From Caryophanales bacterium UBA7278 (lineage in GTDB: Bacteria; Bacillota_I; Bacilli_A; RFN20; CAG-826), in the NCBI GenBank assembly GCA_002472275.1, contig DKRQ01000011.1, positions 1 to 22,243 of the forward strand: a stretch of 22,243 nt of DNA, written 5' to 3'. The first letter of the stretch is position 1; each line of letters opens with the position of its first letter. The translations under genes and the position numbers were made by a program. Under the pieces are notes generated by a model that ran no database searches, was not told the origin of the DNA, and saw only the letters and a program-made list of their open reading frames with translations. Below, one piece after another: positions 16,079 to 22,243 of this stretch.

Positions 16079-16108
16079 ATGGTAAGCGCTTACATACGCG
16101 TTAGTCAA
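16079..16108 (-). promoter_or_regulatory. Predicted sigma-A promoter of the eight-gene operon
   Basis: On the minus strand the -35 is TTGACT (16103-16108), the spacer is 18 bp, and the -10 is TACCAT (16079-16084). The palindromic operator overlaps the spacer and the -10 box. The predicted start of transcription is near 16072. The -10 is a weak match (4 of 6), which would fit a regulated promoter. Confidence 0.45.
16081..16094. promoter_or_regulatory. cre-like / LacI-family operator
   Basis: GGTAAGCGCTTACA contains a perfect 12-bp palindrome (GTAAGCGCTTAC, 16082-16093) and matches the CcpA cre consensus TGWAARCGYTWNCA at 13 of 14 positions. Its central CG is typical of LacI-family operators. 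It sits inside the predicted promoter, a position where binding represses. A second palindrome, CCATATGG (16075-16082), abuts it, and a second copy of CCATATGG occurs at 15877-15884. Confidence 0.65.
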
Positions 16109-16154
16109 GTGGACGCAAACGGGTAGAAAGCGACGGAAGAAAAAGGCGTGGAGC

Positions 16155-17624
16155 TTAAATTGGCTTCCGAATCAGATCTTTTGGATCAGGCAAATCTAAC
16201 TCTATATCACTAAGCCCATCTTCTTCTTTTGGGAGGAAGCCGGCCAAGTAATAAGGAAGCGTCACTTTATTTTCAAATTGACCGATGTTTTGGGCGGTCA
16301 GCTTCAAAATCACGTAACGTCCAGGATTGCTCGTTGAGGAGATAACGCTGTCTGAAAAACGGGTCTTTCCCTTGTTCGCTTTCACTTCGACAAGGGCGGT
16401 TTTGCCAGGCAGATTTGTCACAAAATCAATTTCCCCTCTTTCGCTAGGGGAGAAATAGTAAAGGGGCCTGCCACTTTTGCCAAAGGCATCGCAAACGATG
16501 TTTTCGTAAATCGCGCCTTTGAACGAATCCATAGAATCGAAGATGATTGACTCGGCGATGGAGGCATCAAGCTGCGAGCAAAAAAGCCCCGAATCGGCGA
16601 AGAACAATTTGAATTGGTTGGGCTTGGCGTACCCGGCTTGGATGGTGTCGATTTTCTCAAGGTTTTCGCATTTCCTAAGAAGCCCATAGTTCACAAGCCA
16701 TTCGATTGCCCCTTCGTATTTCTCGCTTTTGGCGTGCGAATCCGCGAGTAGATTGTAGGTGAATTTGGTCGTCTTCTCCCTCGATAGCTGTGAGGGCATC
16801 GAATCGAGGACGGCGTTGATCTTGGCGTTCTCCACCGCTTTTACGTAACTTCTGCCGTCGCTTTTTAGGCGCGTTCCGAAATCGTCGCGATAAGAATCCA
16901 CAAGCGACCGCTGCTCGCGACGGACAAGCGCCAAATCATGATGGGTAAAATAGGTTTTTACGATGTCTGGCATGCCTCCAACGACCATATAGAGTCGGAA
17001 GAGTTTGATCATGCTCTCGTGGACAGACGGATCGATTTGCCTCTTTTCCTCCACCGCACGATAGAAGCCCCGAGTATACCCCCTATCAAATCCGTATGCC
17101 CAAAGAAATTCCTCAAAATCCATGGGTTCAAAGCGGACGATCCTCTCATATCCAACCGGGATGAATTGCTGCATGTCCTCGTTATAACCAGATATGCCCA
17201 GCATAGACCCCGAGCAAATCACATCGTACCTACCGTCGATGCAAAAATTCTTGAGGCTGCCCCTTGCGATGGGGCAATCCTGAATCTCGTCGAAAACGAT
17301 GAGGGTTCGCCCCTCAATGAAACTAGAGATACCAAGCGCGGCACTGATTCTCTCCTTAATGGCGTCGATTTTATAGTCCACGAAGATTTTTGCGTAATCC
17401 GCGTGGTTGCGGAAATCGATATAGATCACGGAATCATAGTTCTCGATCCCAAAGCGGAGTATCGCTTTCGTCTTCCCCGACTGGCGCAGACCTTTGACCA
17501 TGAGTGGCTTGCGGTCAGGGGAACGTTTCCACGCCTCGAAAAAGTCGTTGATTCTGCGGCGATAGTAAATGCCGTCATCTTCGAGAATCAGGGGGTTGTT
17601 GGTCTGAATGTCTTGCCATTTCAT
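16155..17624 (-). CDS. AAA_14 / DUF4143 family ATPase with PD-(D/E)XK-like C-terminus
   Basis: A protein of 489 residues from the ATG at 17624; a TTG 15 bp upstream is possible but overlaps the -10 box. Residues 25-180 form the AAA_14 ATPase domain, with Walker A GLRQSGKT (45-52), Walker B LIVFDEIQD (108-116) and an ICSGSMLG sensor-like strand. The C-terminal DUF4143 part has YENIVCDAF, then GEIDF, then VEVKANKGK, the E...D...ExK layout of a PD-(D/E)XK-type fold. This family is widespread and often present in many copies per genome, and its cellular role is not established. The gene stands alone, AT-richer by eye than its neighbours, with its own promoter and palindromic repeats. It precedes the eight-gene operon by 316 bp, and no clear terminator separates them. 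Confidence 0.88.
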   Translation of the reverse strand: MKWQDIQTNNPLILEDDGIYYRRRINDFFEAWKRSPDRKPLMVKGLRQSGKTKAILRFGIENYDSVIYIDFRNHADYAKIFVDYKIDAIKERISAALGISSFIEGRTLIVFDEIQDCPIARGSLKNFCIDGRYDVICSGSMLGISGYNEDMQQFIPVGYERIVRFEPMDFEEFLWAYGFDRGYTRGFYRAVEEKRQIDPSVHESMIKLFRLYMVVGGMPDIVKTYFTHHDLALVRREQRSLVDSYRDDFGTRLKSDGRSYVKAVENAKINAVLDSMPSQLSREKTTKFTYNLLADSHAKSEKYEGAIEWLVNYGLLRKCENLEKIDTIQAGYAKPNQFKLFFADSGLFCSQLDASIAESIIFDSMDSFKGAIYENIVCDAFGKSGRPLYYFSPSERGEIDFVTNLPGKTALVEVKANKGKTRFSDSVISSTSNPGRYVILKLTAQNIGQFENKVTLPYYLAGFLPKEEDGLSDIELDLPDPKDLIRKPI

Positions 17625-17630
17625 GCTTCG

Positions 17631-17636
17631 ATTATA
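17631..17636 (-). promoter_or_regulatory. Consensus -10 box of the ATPase gene, predicting a leaderless mRNA
   Basis: TATAAT on the minus strand ends 6 bp before the ATG at 17624, so transcription would begin at or next to the start codon. There is no Shine-Dalgarno motif. The -35 region falls inside the first palindromic repeat (17641-17658) and has no good -35 hexamer. Confidence 0.5.
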
Positions 17637-17640
17637 CAAA

Positions 17641-17724
17641 AAATCGAGATTTTCGACACCTTTTTGAATAGAAAAATCGAGATTTTCGACACTATTTCAT
17701 GTGTATAAATCGAGATTTTCGACA
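17641..17724. repeat. Three palindromic 18-bp repeats with 33-bp period
   Basis: AAATCGAGATTTTCGACA occurs identically at 17641-17658, 17674-17691 and 17707-17724, each 33 bp from the last. Each copy contains AAATC-GA-GATTT, a perfect inverted repeat of 5-bp arms. A 33-bp period is about three helical turns, so the sites share one face of the DNA. The array is immediately upstream of the ATPase gene and covers its -35 region. It is probably an operator array. Confidence 0.85.
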
Positions 17725-17747
17725 TTTTTGGATCTTTGCAAAATAGG

Positions 17748-17765
17748 TTAACCCTTTAGGGTTAA
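17748..17765. repeat. 18-bp perfect inverted repeat
   Basis: TTAACCCT and AGGGTTAA flank a TT centre. It lies 23 bp beyond the last 18-bp repeat, in the gap between the protease and ATPase genes. It could be a further operator or a remnant hairpin. No T run follows it on either strand. Confidence 0.6.
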
Positions 17766-17824
17766 TGCTCTTCTTCCATACTCAACAAATGGCAACGCTC
17801 TCGAAAAAGCCTTTTTCTGACCAC

Positions 17825-17849
17825 AAAAAGCCCTGACCGAAGCCAGGGC
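17825..17849 (-). terminator. Rho-independent terminator of the metalloprotease gene
   Basis: On the minus strand GCCCTGGC pairs with GTCAGGGC around a TTCG tetraloop, followed by five T. It starts 18 bp after the stop codon. Confidence 0.92.
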
Positions 17850-17867
17850 ATTGTGGGTGTTTGCCTC

Positions 17868-20576
17868 TTATTGAGCGCGATAGAGGGTGAGGGTCGCCGT
17901 CGCGTCGTCCCCGGTGCCGGAGATCGCAACGTCGAACTTCCACCCAAGGCTAACGCCGGAGTTCATCTTCTTGCCGTTGGCGAACTGGCTCTTGTAGTCG
18001 GCCATGTTGAAGGAAGAACCGTCGCCGAAGAGATCGGAGGCAGAGAGGTCACTCTCGCTATATTGGGACGCGGTCTTGTTGTTACGGACGAGCTGCAGGA
18101 GGTTGTAGCTGTCGTCAAGGCCGGAGTAGTCCTCGTCTCCAATAGAGTTAGTGAAGGCGGTCTCTACGCCATAAACGGACTTGGAATCCTGGACATCGGA
18201 AGTGAGATGGTCTAAGGAGCCGCCGTCGCTTTCGCTGGTGTAATAGACGAGCCTTGCGTCGACGTGCCAGAGACGGATGCCAACCGCTTTTGGACCCTGA
18301 GGATAGCCGGTGGTCCAGAGGTTCTCGCAATCGAAGGCGTTAAGGCCGGTCGGCGTATAGAGCTCGAGGAGGAAGTATTCGTCGAAAGGCGAGTTGGTGG
18401 AGTTCCACTTCGGAGCGAGCAAGACGATATCGTGGGTCTTCTGGAAGGCGCCGATCTCAATGATGCAGGATTCGGTCGGGATATAGGGGTTGGCCCAGCC
18501 ATAGGACATCACGGAGAAGGGATCGTGGCCACCGACGTTGCAATCCTGCATGGAGAAGCCGCCGGCGATGCTATAACGGTTTTCACCGTAATCGTAGTAG
18601 TCATCGAGCCCGAAGACGTGGCCCATCTCGTGGATATAGGTATGGGCGTCGAGGGTGCAGTGCGAGCAATCGCCGCCGCCGTAGTTGGACTTGCCGGTCC
18701 TCTCCTGGGCCCTGGTGGAATCGTACATGAAGTCATAGGAAGCCCAGAAATAGGTGTTAGGTTGCGGGTTGGCGGTGTCGGGCTCCTCAATGTCGGGCTG
18801 CAGCCAATAGCAATAGGCCCAGAGGTTATTATCCTCTTCCCCCATCGATCCGCAGTCGGGAGCGCCATAGATCAGCATGACGCCATCGAGGAAGCCGTCG
18901 TGGTCGGAGTCGTAGTCGGTCTTTTTGGCGGAGGGGTTTTTGGTGAAATACCACTCGGTGGCCGCGGAGACCAAGTCGCTCGTCGGGTCGCTCGTTTCGG
19001 TGGCATCCGCCTTAAGGGCGGAGCTCGTCTTGCCGCATTCATACCAATCGGACACGGTGCCGGAAAGGGTGAGCGCGCCTTTGGATTCGGTCTCGTAGAA
19101 GGATTTGACCGAATTCCAACCGGTTTGCTCAGCAGTGCCTAGATAAGCGGTTTGGATGTCGCTGCGGACGTTTTCCTTGTTGGTGATGTAGGTGCTCGAA
19201 TCGGTGAACCAAACCGGGATGATGAGGAGTTTGGGTTCGCCGCTAGTCGGGCAGGAGTCGATAGCGTAAGCCGCGTAGTCCCAATCGGTCAGATCAGAGT
19301 ACTTGTATTCAGTCGCGGTCTTGGTCGAAGGAGCGGTTCCCTTGGAGGGGTCACCCCAAGTGGTCGGCTTAACCGCACCAAAGGTGAAGGAGATGCTATA
19401 GAGCACGACCCTCTTCTTCTTTTGGGCGGTGAAGGTGATGGACTGAGAGCCCTCGTCATCCGCGCTGAAGGTGTAGTTGTATTGGGCTTTGCCGCCAACG
19501 GTTACGGACTTGGCTGAAGAGCCGTCAGGAACAACCTGAAGGGCGGGGCTGGAGTCGGTGCCGAAGGCTTTGGCAACCACCGAGACGGACTTCACGACGA
19601 TTTCGTCAGAGAAGGTGACGGTGAGGGTGCCTTCCCCGTTGCTCGTGCCAAGCTTGATGGCGCCGGATTCGGCGTTGACGCCACTGGCGGTGATGGATTC
19701 GATGGTGCTCTTGGAATCGCCCGAGACGGAATAGTCGCTCGATTTGAACGCGGCAAAGCCGGTCGTCGAGAAGGTGACGATCGCGTCGCCGGAAGCGGGC
19801 TGGACATCGGGATCGTCCGGAGTATCCGAACCAGAGCTGCTGCTGGAAGATCCGCCACCAGAGCCAGCGACGAGCTCGAGGGTCAAGGATTTGATGATAA
19901 CCCTCTTGCCGCCTGCGTTGTTTTCGAAGGCAATGGAGTTAGAAGAAGTCGTCCCAGCAAAGCTGAAGACATATGTGGATTCGGAGGCCACGCTCTTGGA
20001 AGAGGCGGTGACTCCTTCGGGGGTGACGGAAAGGGTGACGTCAGAATCGGTTTTGCCGTTCGTGTTGGAATATGGGAGGGCAACGGCCGAAACGGATTTC
20101 ACCTTAACGGAAGAGCCAAAAGACAAAGTGAAAGTGCCAATCGGAGTGGTCGCGCTTTTGCTCGCGCCTATACGAATGCCATTGGTGGAACTCGTGTAGA
20201 CGGCATCGGTGGTCGCGCCGCTAATCAAAGAAGCGCCACTGCCAGAGATGGTGGAATAAGTGGATAGCGCTTTGGTAATTTTGCTGTCGTTACCAGAGGT
20301 CGGCGCGTTGAACGTGATCGTCGCGGTCTGAACCTCTTCTTGGGGGGTCGAACTGGAGCTGCTAGAAGAACTTCCCGAATCGGAGGAAGAATCCCCTGAC
20401 GCGGAGCTATCTGAAGAGTCTCCTTGCGAGGATCCGCCGGTCGAGGAGGAAGTGTCCCCGGTTGAACCGGAAACATCCCCAGATGGAGAGGACGAACTGG
20501 AAGGTTGATCGCCACCGCAGCTGCCGAGGGTGAGCAAGGCAAGGCTTAGGATCAATAGTTTTTTGTTGGGTTTCAT
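17868..20576 (-). CDS. M6-like zinc metalloprotease lipoprotein with two N-terminal beta modules
   Basis: A protein of 902 residues, with AAGGGAG 7 bp before the ATG. Residues 1-20 are a lipoprotein signal with lipobox LGSC (Cys20). A Ser/Gly/Asp-rich linker follows (25-78). Two related beta-rich modules lie at about 83-237 and 264-401, joined by a second Ser-rich linker (240-255). Both open with a TFxxTxF/TITFN strand and share IKSLTLEL/LYSISFTF closings. The peptidase domain (about 445-870) has YDSDHDGFLDGVMLIYG and the zinc motif HEMGHVFGLDD (649-659; His649, Glu650, His653, probable third ligand Asp659). A DPFSVMSYGW segment (685-694) supplies the Met-turn region. It is probably anchored outside the cell and degrades proteins. 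The exact subfamily and the binding partner of the modules are unknown. It appears to be monocistronic. Confidence 0.88.
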   Translation of the reverse strand: MKPNKKLLILSLALLTLGSCGGDQPSSSSSPSGDVSGSTGDTSSSTGGSSQGDSSDSSASGDSSSDSGSSSSSSSSTPQEEVQTATITFNAPTSGNDSKITKALSTYSTISGSGASLISGATTDAVYTSSTNGIRIGASKSATTPIGTFTLSFGSSVKVKSVSAVALPYSNTNGKTDSDVTLSVTPEGVTASSKSVASESTYVFSFAGTTSSNSIAFENNAGGKRVIIKSLTLELVAGSGGGSSSSSSGSDTPDDPDVQPASGDAIVTFSTTGFAAFKSSDYSVSGDSKSTIESITASGVNAESGAIKLGTSNGEGTLTVTFSDEIVVKSVSVVAKAFGTDSSPALQVVPDGSSAKSVTVGGKAQYNYTFSADDEGSQSITFTAQKKKRVVLYSISFTFGAVKPTTWGDPSKGTAPSTKTATEYKYSDLTDWDYAAYAIDSCPTSGEPKLLIIPVWFTDSSTYITNKENVRSDIQTAYLGTAEQTGWNSVKSFYETESKGALTLSGTVSDWYECGKTSSALKADATETSDPTSDLVSAATEWYFTKNPSAKKTDYDSDHDGFLDGVMLIYGAPDCGSMGEEDNNLWAYCYWLQPDIEEPDTANPQPNTYFWASYDFMYDSTRAQERTGKSNYGGGDCSHCTLDAHTYIHEMGHVFGLDDYYDYGENRYSIAGGFSMQDCNVGGHDPFSVMSYGWANPYIPTESCIIEIGAFQKTHDIVLLAPKWNSTNSPFDEYFLLELYTPTGLNAFDCENLWTTGYPQGPKAVGIRLWHVDARLVYYTSESDGGSLDHLTSDVQDSKSVYGVETAFTNSIGDEDYSGLDDSYNLLQLVRNNKTASQYSESDLSASDLFGDGSSFNMADYKSQFANGKKMNSGVSLGWKFDVAISGTGDDATATLTLYRAQ

Positions 20577-20600
20577 GATGGAACTCCCTTATGCCGAGCC

Positions 20601-20606
20601 ACTATA
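20601..20606 (-). promoter_or_regulatory. Possible -10 box of the metalloprotease gene
   Basis: TATAGT on the minus strand lies 24 bp before the start codon. The best -35 candidate, TTGCGT (20626-20631), is spaced 19 bp, which is too far for a strong promoter. Confidence 0.3.
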
Positions 20607-20689
20607 CCACGGCCGAAGAGGCTACACGCAAAGACAATTCGAAAAAAGGAAATAAACTAGTTTCATTTTGGCGGTTTCCATAGAAGCAA

Positions 20690-20719
20690 AGAAAACCCGA
20701 ACTCCAGTAGAATTCGGGT
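20690..20719 (-). terminator. Rho-independent terminator of the aminopeptidase gene
   Basis: On the minus strand ACCCGAATTC pairs with GAGTTCGGGT (10 bp, one G-T) around TACTG, followed by TTTTC. It begins 9 bp after the stop codon. Confidence 0.88.
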
Positions 20720-20728
20720 CTTTTCGGT

Positions 20729-22093
20729 TTATTTGGCTAGCAGGAACGCCTTGTAGCCCAGATAGGCTTCGTAAACGTCGACTTTGGAAACGATTTCCAT
20801 CGGCGCGTGCATGTTATGGACGGGAATGCCGGCATCGATGACGTTCATGTTGTAGTTGCCAAGGATGTAGGCGATCGTTCCGCCGCCACCCTGGTCGACG
20901 CGGCCAAGCTCGGCGTTTTGCCAATTGACCTCAGCTTCGTCCATGACCTTCCTGATCCAGGCGTAGTATTCGGGGTTCGCATCATTGGAACCGCCTTTGC
21001 CACCCCTGCCGGTGTACTTGTTGAAGACCAAGCCCTGGCCGAAGTAAGCCGCGTTCTTGGGGTCGTTGACCTGCGGATATAGGGGGTCGAACCCGGCGGA
21101 GACGTCGCTAGAGAGCATCTTGGAATTCTCCATGATGATCCTGGCCGCGAGCATCGGGTTCTTTTCTCCGGAAGCGGCGGCGAGTTGGGCGATCGTGTTC
21201 TCGAAGAAGAGGGATTGGGCGCCCGTCGCACCGACGGAGCCGATCTCTTCCTTGTCCACGAGGATGCAGCAAGAGGTGAATTCGGGGTCCTCGATATCGA
21301 GGATGGCCTGCAAAGAGGTGTAGGCGCAGACCCTGTCGTCATGGCCATAGCCGGCGACCATCGAACGGTCGAGGCCATAATCCCTGGCGGGTCCGGCGGG
21401 AGTGACTTCGATTTCGGCGGAAATCAGGTCTTCCTCCTCAACGTCGTATTTCTCTTTGAGAATCGCGAGGATGTTGGCCTTCACGGGTTCCTTCTCGGCG
21501 CCTTTGAGGGGGATGGAGCCTAGCGAGATATCAAGCCCTTCGCCTTCAATCACCTTGGCCCCCGGTTTCTGGAGTTGGTCCTGGGCGAGGTGGATGAGCA
21601 AATCGGTGATGCCGACGACTGGATCAGCCGGGTCTTCGCCGATGCTAACCTCGGCCACGGTGCCGTCCTTTTTGCAGATGACGCCATGGAGGGCGAGGGG
21701 GATGGTGACCCACTGGTACTTTTTGACGCCGCCATAGTAATGGGTGTCACCAAGGACGAACCCTTTGTCCTCGTAGATCGGATGTTCCTTGAGGTCGAGG
21801 CGCGGGGAGTCGATGTGTGCCCCGAGGATGCGTAGGCCTTCGATGAGCGGCTTCTTGCCGACGACGTAGGCACAGACGTTTTTGTTCTTGTTGACGAAGT
21901 AGATCTTGTCGCCGGGCTTAACCCCTTTGAGCCCCTCCGCCTTTTTGAATCCTTTGGCTTCGAGGGCAGCGATGGCTTCCTTCGCCACGAGCCTTTCGGT
22001 TTTGCCAATGCTAATGAACTCCTTGTAGCCTTCGGCGAAGTCCATGATCGGCTTCTTGTCTTCGTATTTTTCCCATGCGTTTTTGCGATACAT
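20729..22093 (-). CDS. M18 family zinc aminopeptidase (aspartyl aminopeptidase-like)
   Basis: A cytoplasmic dinuclear-zinc exopeptidase of 454 residues that removes N-terminal, typically acidic or neutral, residues from peptides. The expected ligands and motifs are all visible: GAHIDSPRLDLK (His93), YGHDDRVCA (Asp252), DKEEIGSVGATGA (catalytic Glu282 and ligand Glu283), SSDVSAGFDP (Asp330) and HNMHAPMEI (His429). The length matches the family's bacterial 'aminopeptidase 1' branch. The start follows AAAGGAAGG with 8 bp spacing. There is no signal peptide or membrane segment. It is flanked by its own predicted promoter and terminator, so it is probably a housekeeping monocistronic gene unrelated to the accessory operon. 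Confidence 0.95.
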   Translation of the reverse strand: MYRKNAWEKYEDKKPIMDFAEGYKEFISIGKTERLVAKEAIAALEAKGFKKAEGLKGVKPGDKIYFVNKNKNVCAYVVGKKPLIEGLRILGAHIDSPRLDLKEHPIYEDKGFVLGDTHYYGGVKKYQWVTIPLALHGVICKKDGTVAEVSIGEDPADPVVGITDLLIHLAQDQLQKPGAKVIEGEGLDISLGSIPLKGAEKEPVKANILAILKEKYDVEEEDLISAEIEVTPAGPARDYGLDRSMVAGYGHDDRVCAYTSLQAILDIEDPEFTSCCILVDKEEIGSVGATGAQSLFFENTIAQLAAASGEKNPMLAARIIMENSKMLSSDVSAGFDPLYPQVNDPKNAAYFGQGLVFNKYTGRGGKGGSNDANPEYYAWIRKVMDEAEVNWQNAELGRVDQGGGGTIAYILGNYNMNVIDAGIPVHNMHAPMEIVSKVDVYEAYLGYKAFLLAK

Positions 22094-22119
22094 GTTCGAT
22101 ACCTTCCTTTCAGGGGGCT

Positions 22120-22125
22120 ATTCTA
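22120..22125 (-). promoter_or_regulatory. Probable -10 box of the aminopeptidase gene
   Basis: TAGAAT on the minus strand lies 26 bp before the start codon. A weak -35 candidate, TTTTCA, is 16 bp upstream. A perfect GTTTTCGAAAAC palindrome (22160-22171) lies further upstream. Confidence 0.4.
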
Positions 22126-22184
22126 CCGCTCTTTCGCTTTTTGAAAACAAAAACGCTCAGTTTTCGAAAACCAAGGGGTTTTGC

Positions 22185-22211
22185 AAAGAAAAAGGAGGAA
22201 CGATGTCCTCC
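22185..22211 (-). terminator. Terminator of a gene beyond the right edge
   Basis: On the minus strand GGAGGA pairs with TCCTCC around CATCGT, followed by TTTTTCTTT. This implies a minus-strand gene ending just to the right of the window. A weaker T run on the plus side (TTTCTTTT) means it could also work in that direction. Confidence 0.7.
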
Positions 22212-22243
22212 GATTTCTTTTGGCTCTGTAACTTCTGATGGGG

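Noticed and set aside
15777..16085. Plus-strand ORF of 102 codons across the operon leader
   Set aside because: It runs antisense into the first operon gene, has no ribosome binding site, and its composition is not protein-like.
16938..17708. 256-codon ORF antisense to the ATPase
   Set aside because: It lies opposite a gene with clear Walker motifs and ends in the 33-bp repeats read as KIEIFDT-type repeats; it is a shadow frame.
17641..17724. CRISPR array
   Set aside because: Only three 18-bp repeats with 15-bp gaps and no cas genes; both repeats and spacers are too short.
18264..19142. 292-codon ORF antisense to the metalloprotease
   Set aside because: It is a mirror frame of a GC-rich gene with an intact zinc motif, and has no independent start signal or recognisable domain.
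22203..22238. Short plus-strand ORF (11 codons) at the right edge
   Set aside because: Its start lies in the loop of the terminator hairpin, and the GGAGGA before it is better explained as the hairpin stem.

Overview
The window looks like chromosome from a Gram-positive bacterium of the Bacillota, most plausibly an uncultured, gut-type member of the Bacilli. This is an inference from the following: strong AGGAGG-type ribosome binding sites, a SipW/ER-type signal peptidase with matching signal peptides, a CcpA-like cre palindrome, a lipoprotein with a long Ser-rich linker, and starch-binding-like modules typical of gut Firmicutes surface proteins. No rRNA, tRNA, CRISPR array or insertion sequence was seen.

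Layout. (1) Positions 2-4606, plus strand: three tightly packed secreted-protein genes. They are a 5'-truncated one, a 1098-residue multi-module protein with starch-binding-like repeats, and a 180-residue one. Each has a SipW-type N-terminus (AWF, or the AGY variant), and the region is AT-richer by eye than its neighbours. (2) 4607-4901: convergent intergenic region with four 21-bp-spaced repeats and terminators. (3) 15838 down to 4902, minus strand: eight genes, mostly overlapping by 4-8 bp, that look like one operon. In transcription order they encode a membrane-anchored extracellular protein, a secreted protein with an AWY signal, a membrane-anchored McrB-like AAA+ ATPase, a DUF2357 (McrC-like) protein with a coiled-coil tail instead of a recognisable nuclease, a SipW-like signal peptidase, a two-TM degenerate GGDEF/EAL-like protein, an MTA/SAH-nucleosidase-like pseudoenzyme, and a large TM-GGDEF-like-GAF-PAS-GGDEF-EAL protein whose catalytic motifs are eroded. 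A promoter with a 12-bp perfect palindrome and a structured leader of about 230 nt precede it. (4) 16155-17624: a stand-alone AAA_14/DUF4143 ATPase with palindromic 33-bp-spaced repeats over its promoter. (5) 17868-20576: a large M6-like zinc metalloprotease lipoprotein. (6) 20729-22093: an M18 aminopeptidase. A terminator of a further minus-strand gene lies at the right edge.

Interpretation. The eight-gene operon is the notable object. It joins secretion of TasA/camelysin-like surface proteins (dedicated signal peptidase plus substrates) to a membrane-tethered McrB/DUF2357 AAA+ pair and to three signalling-type proteins that all look catalytically dead. One hypothesis is a cell-envelope machine that processes, assembles or remodels surface proteins under nucleotide control. 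A defence role derived from McrBC is the main alternative. Neither is shown by the sequence alone.
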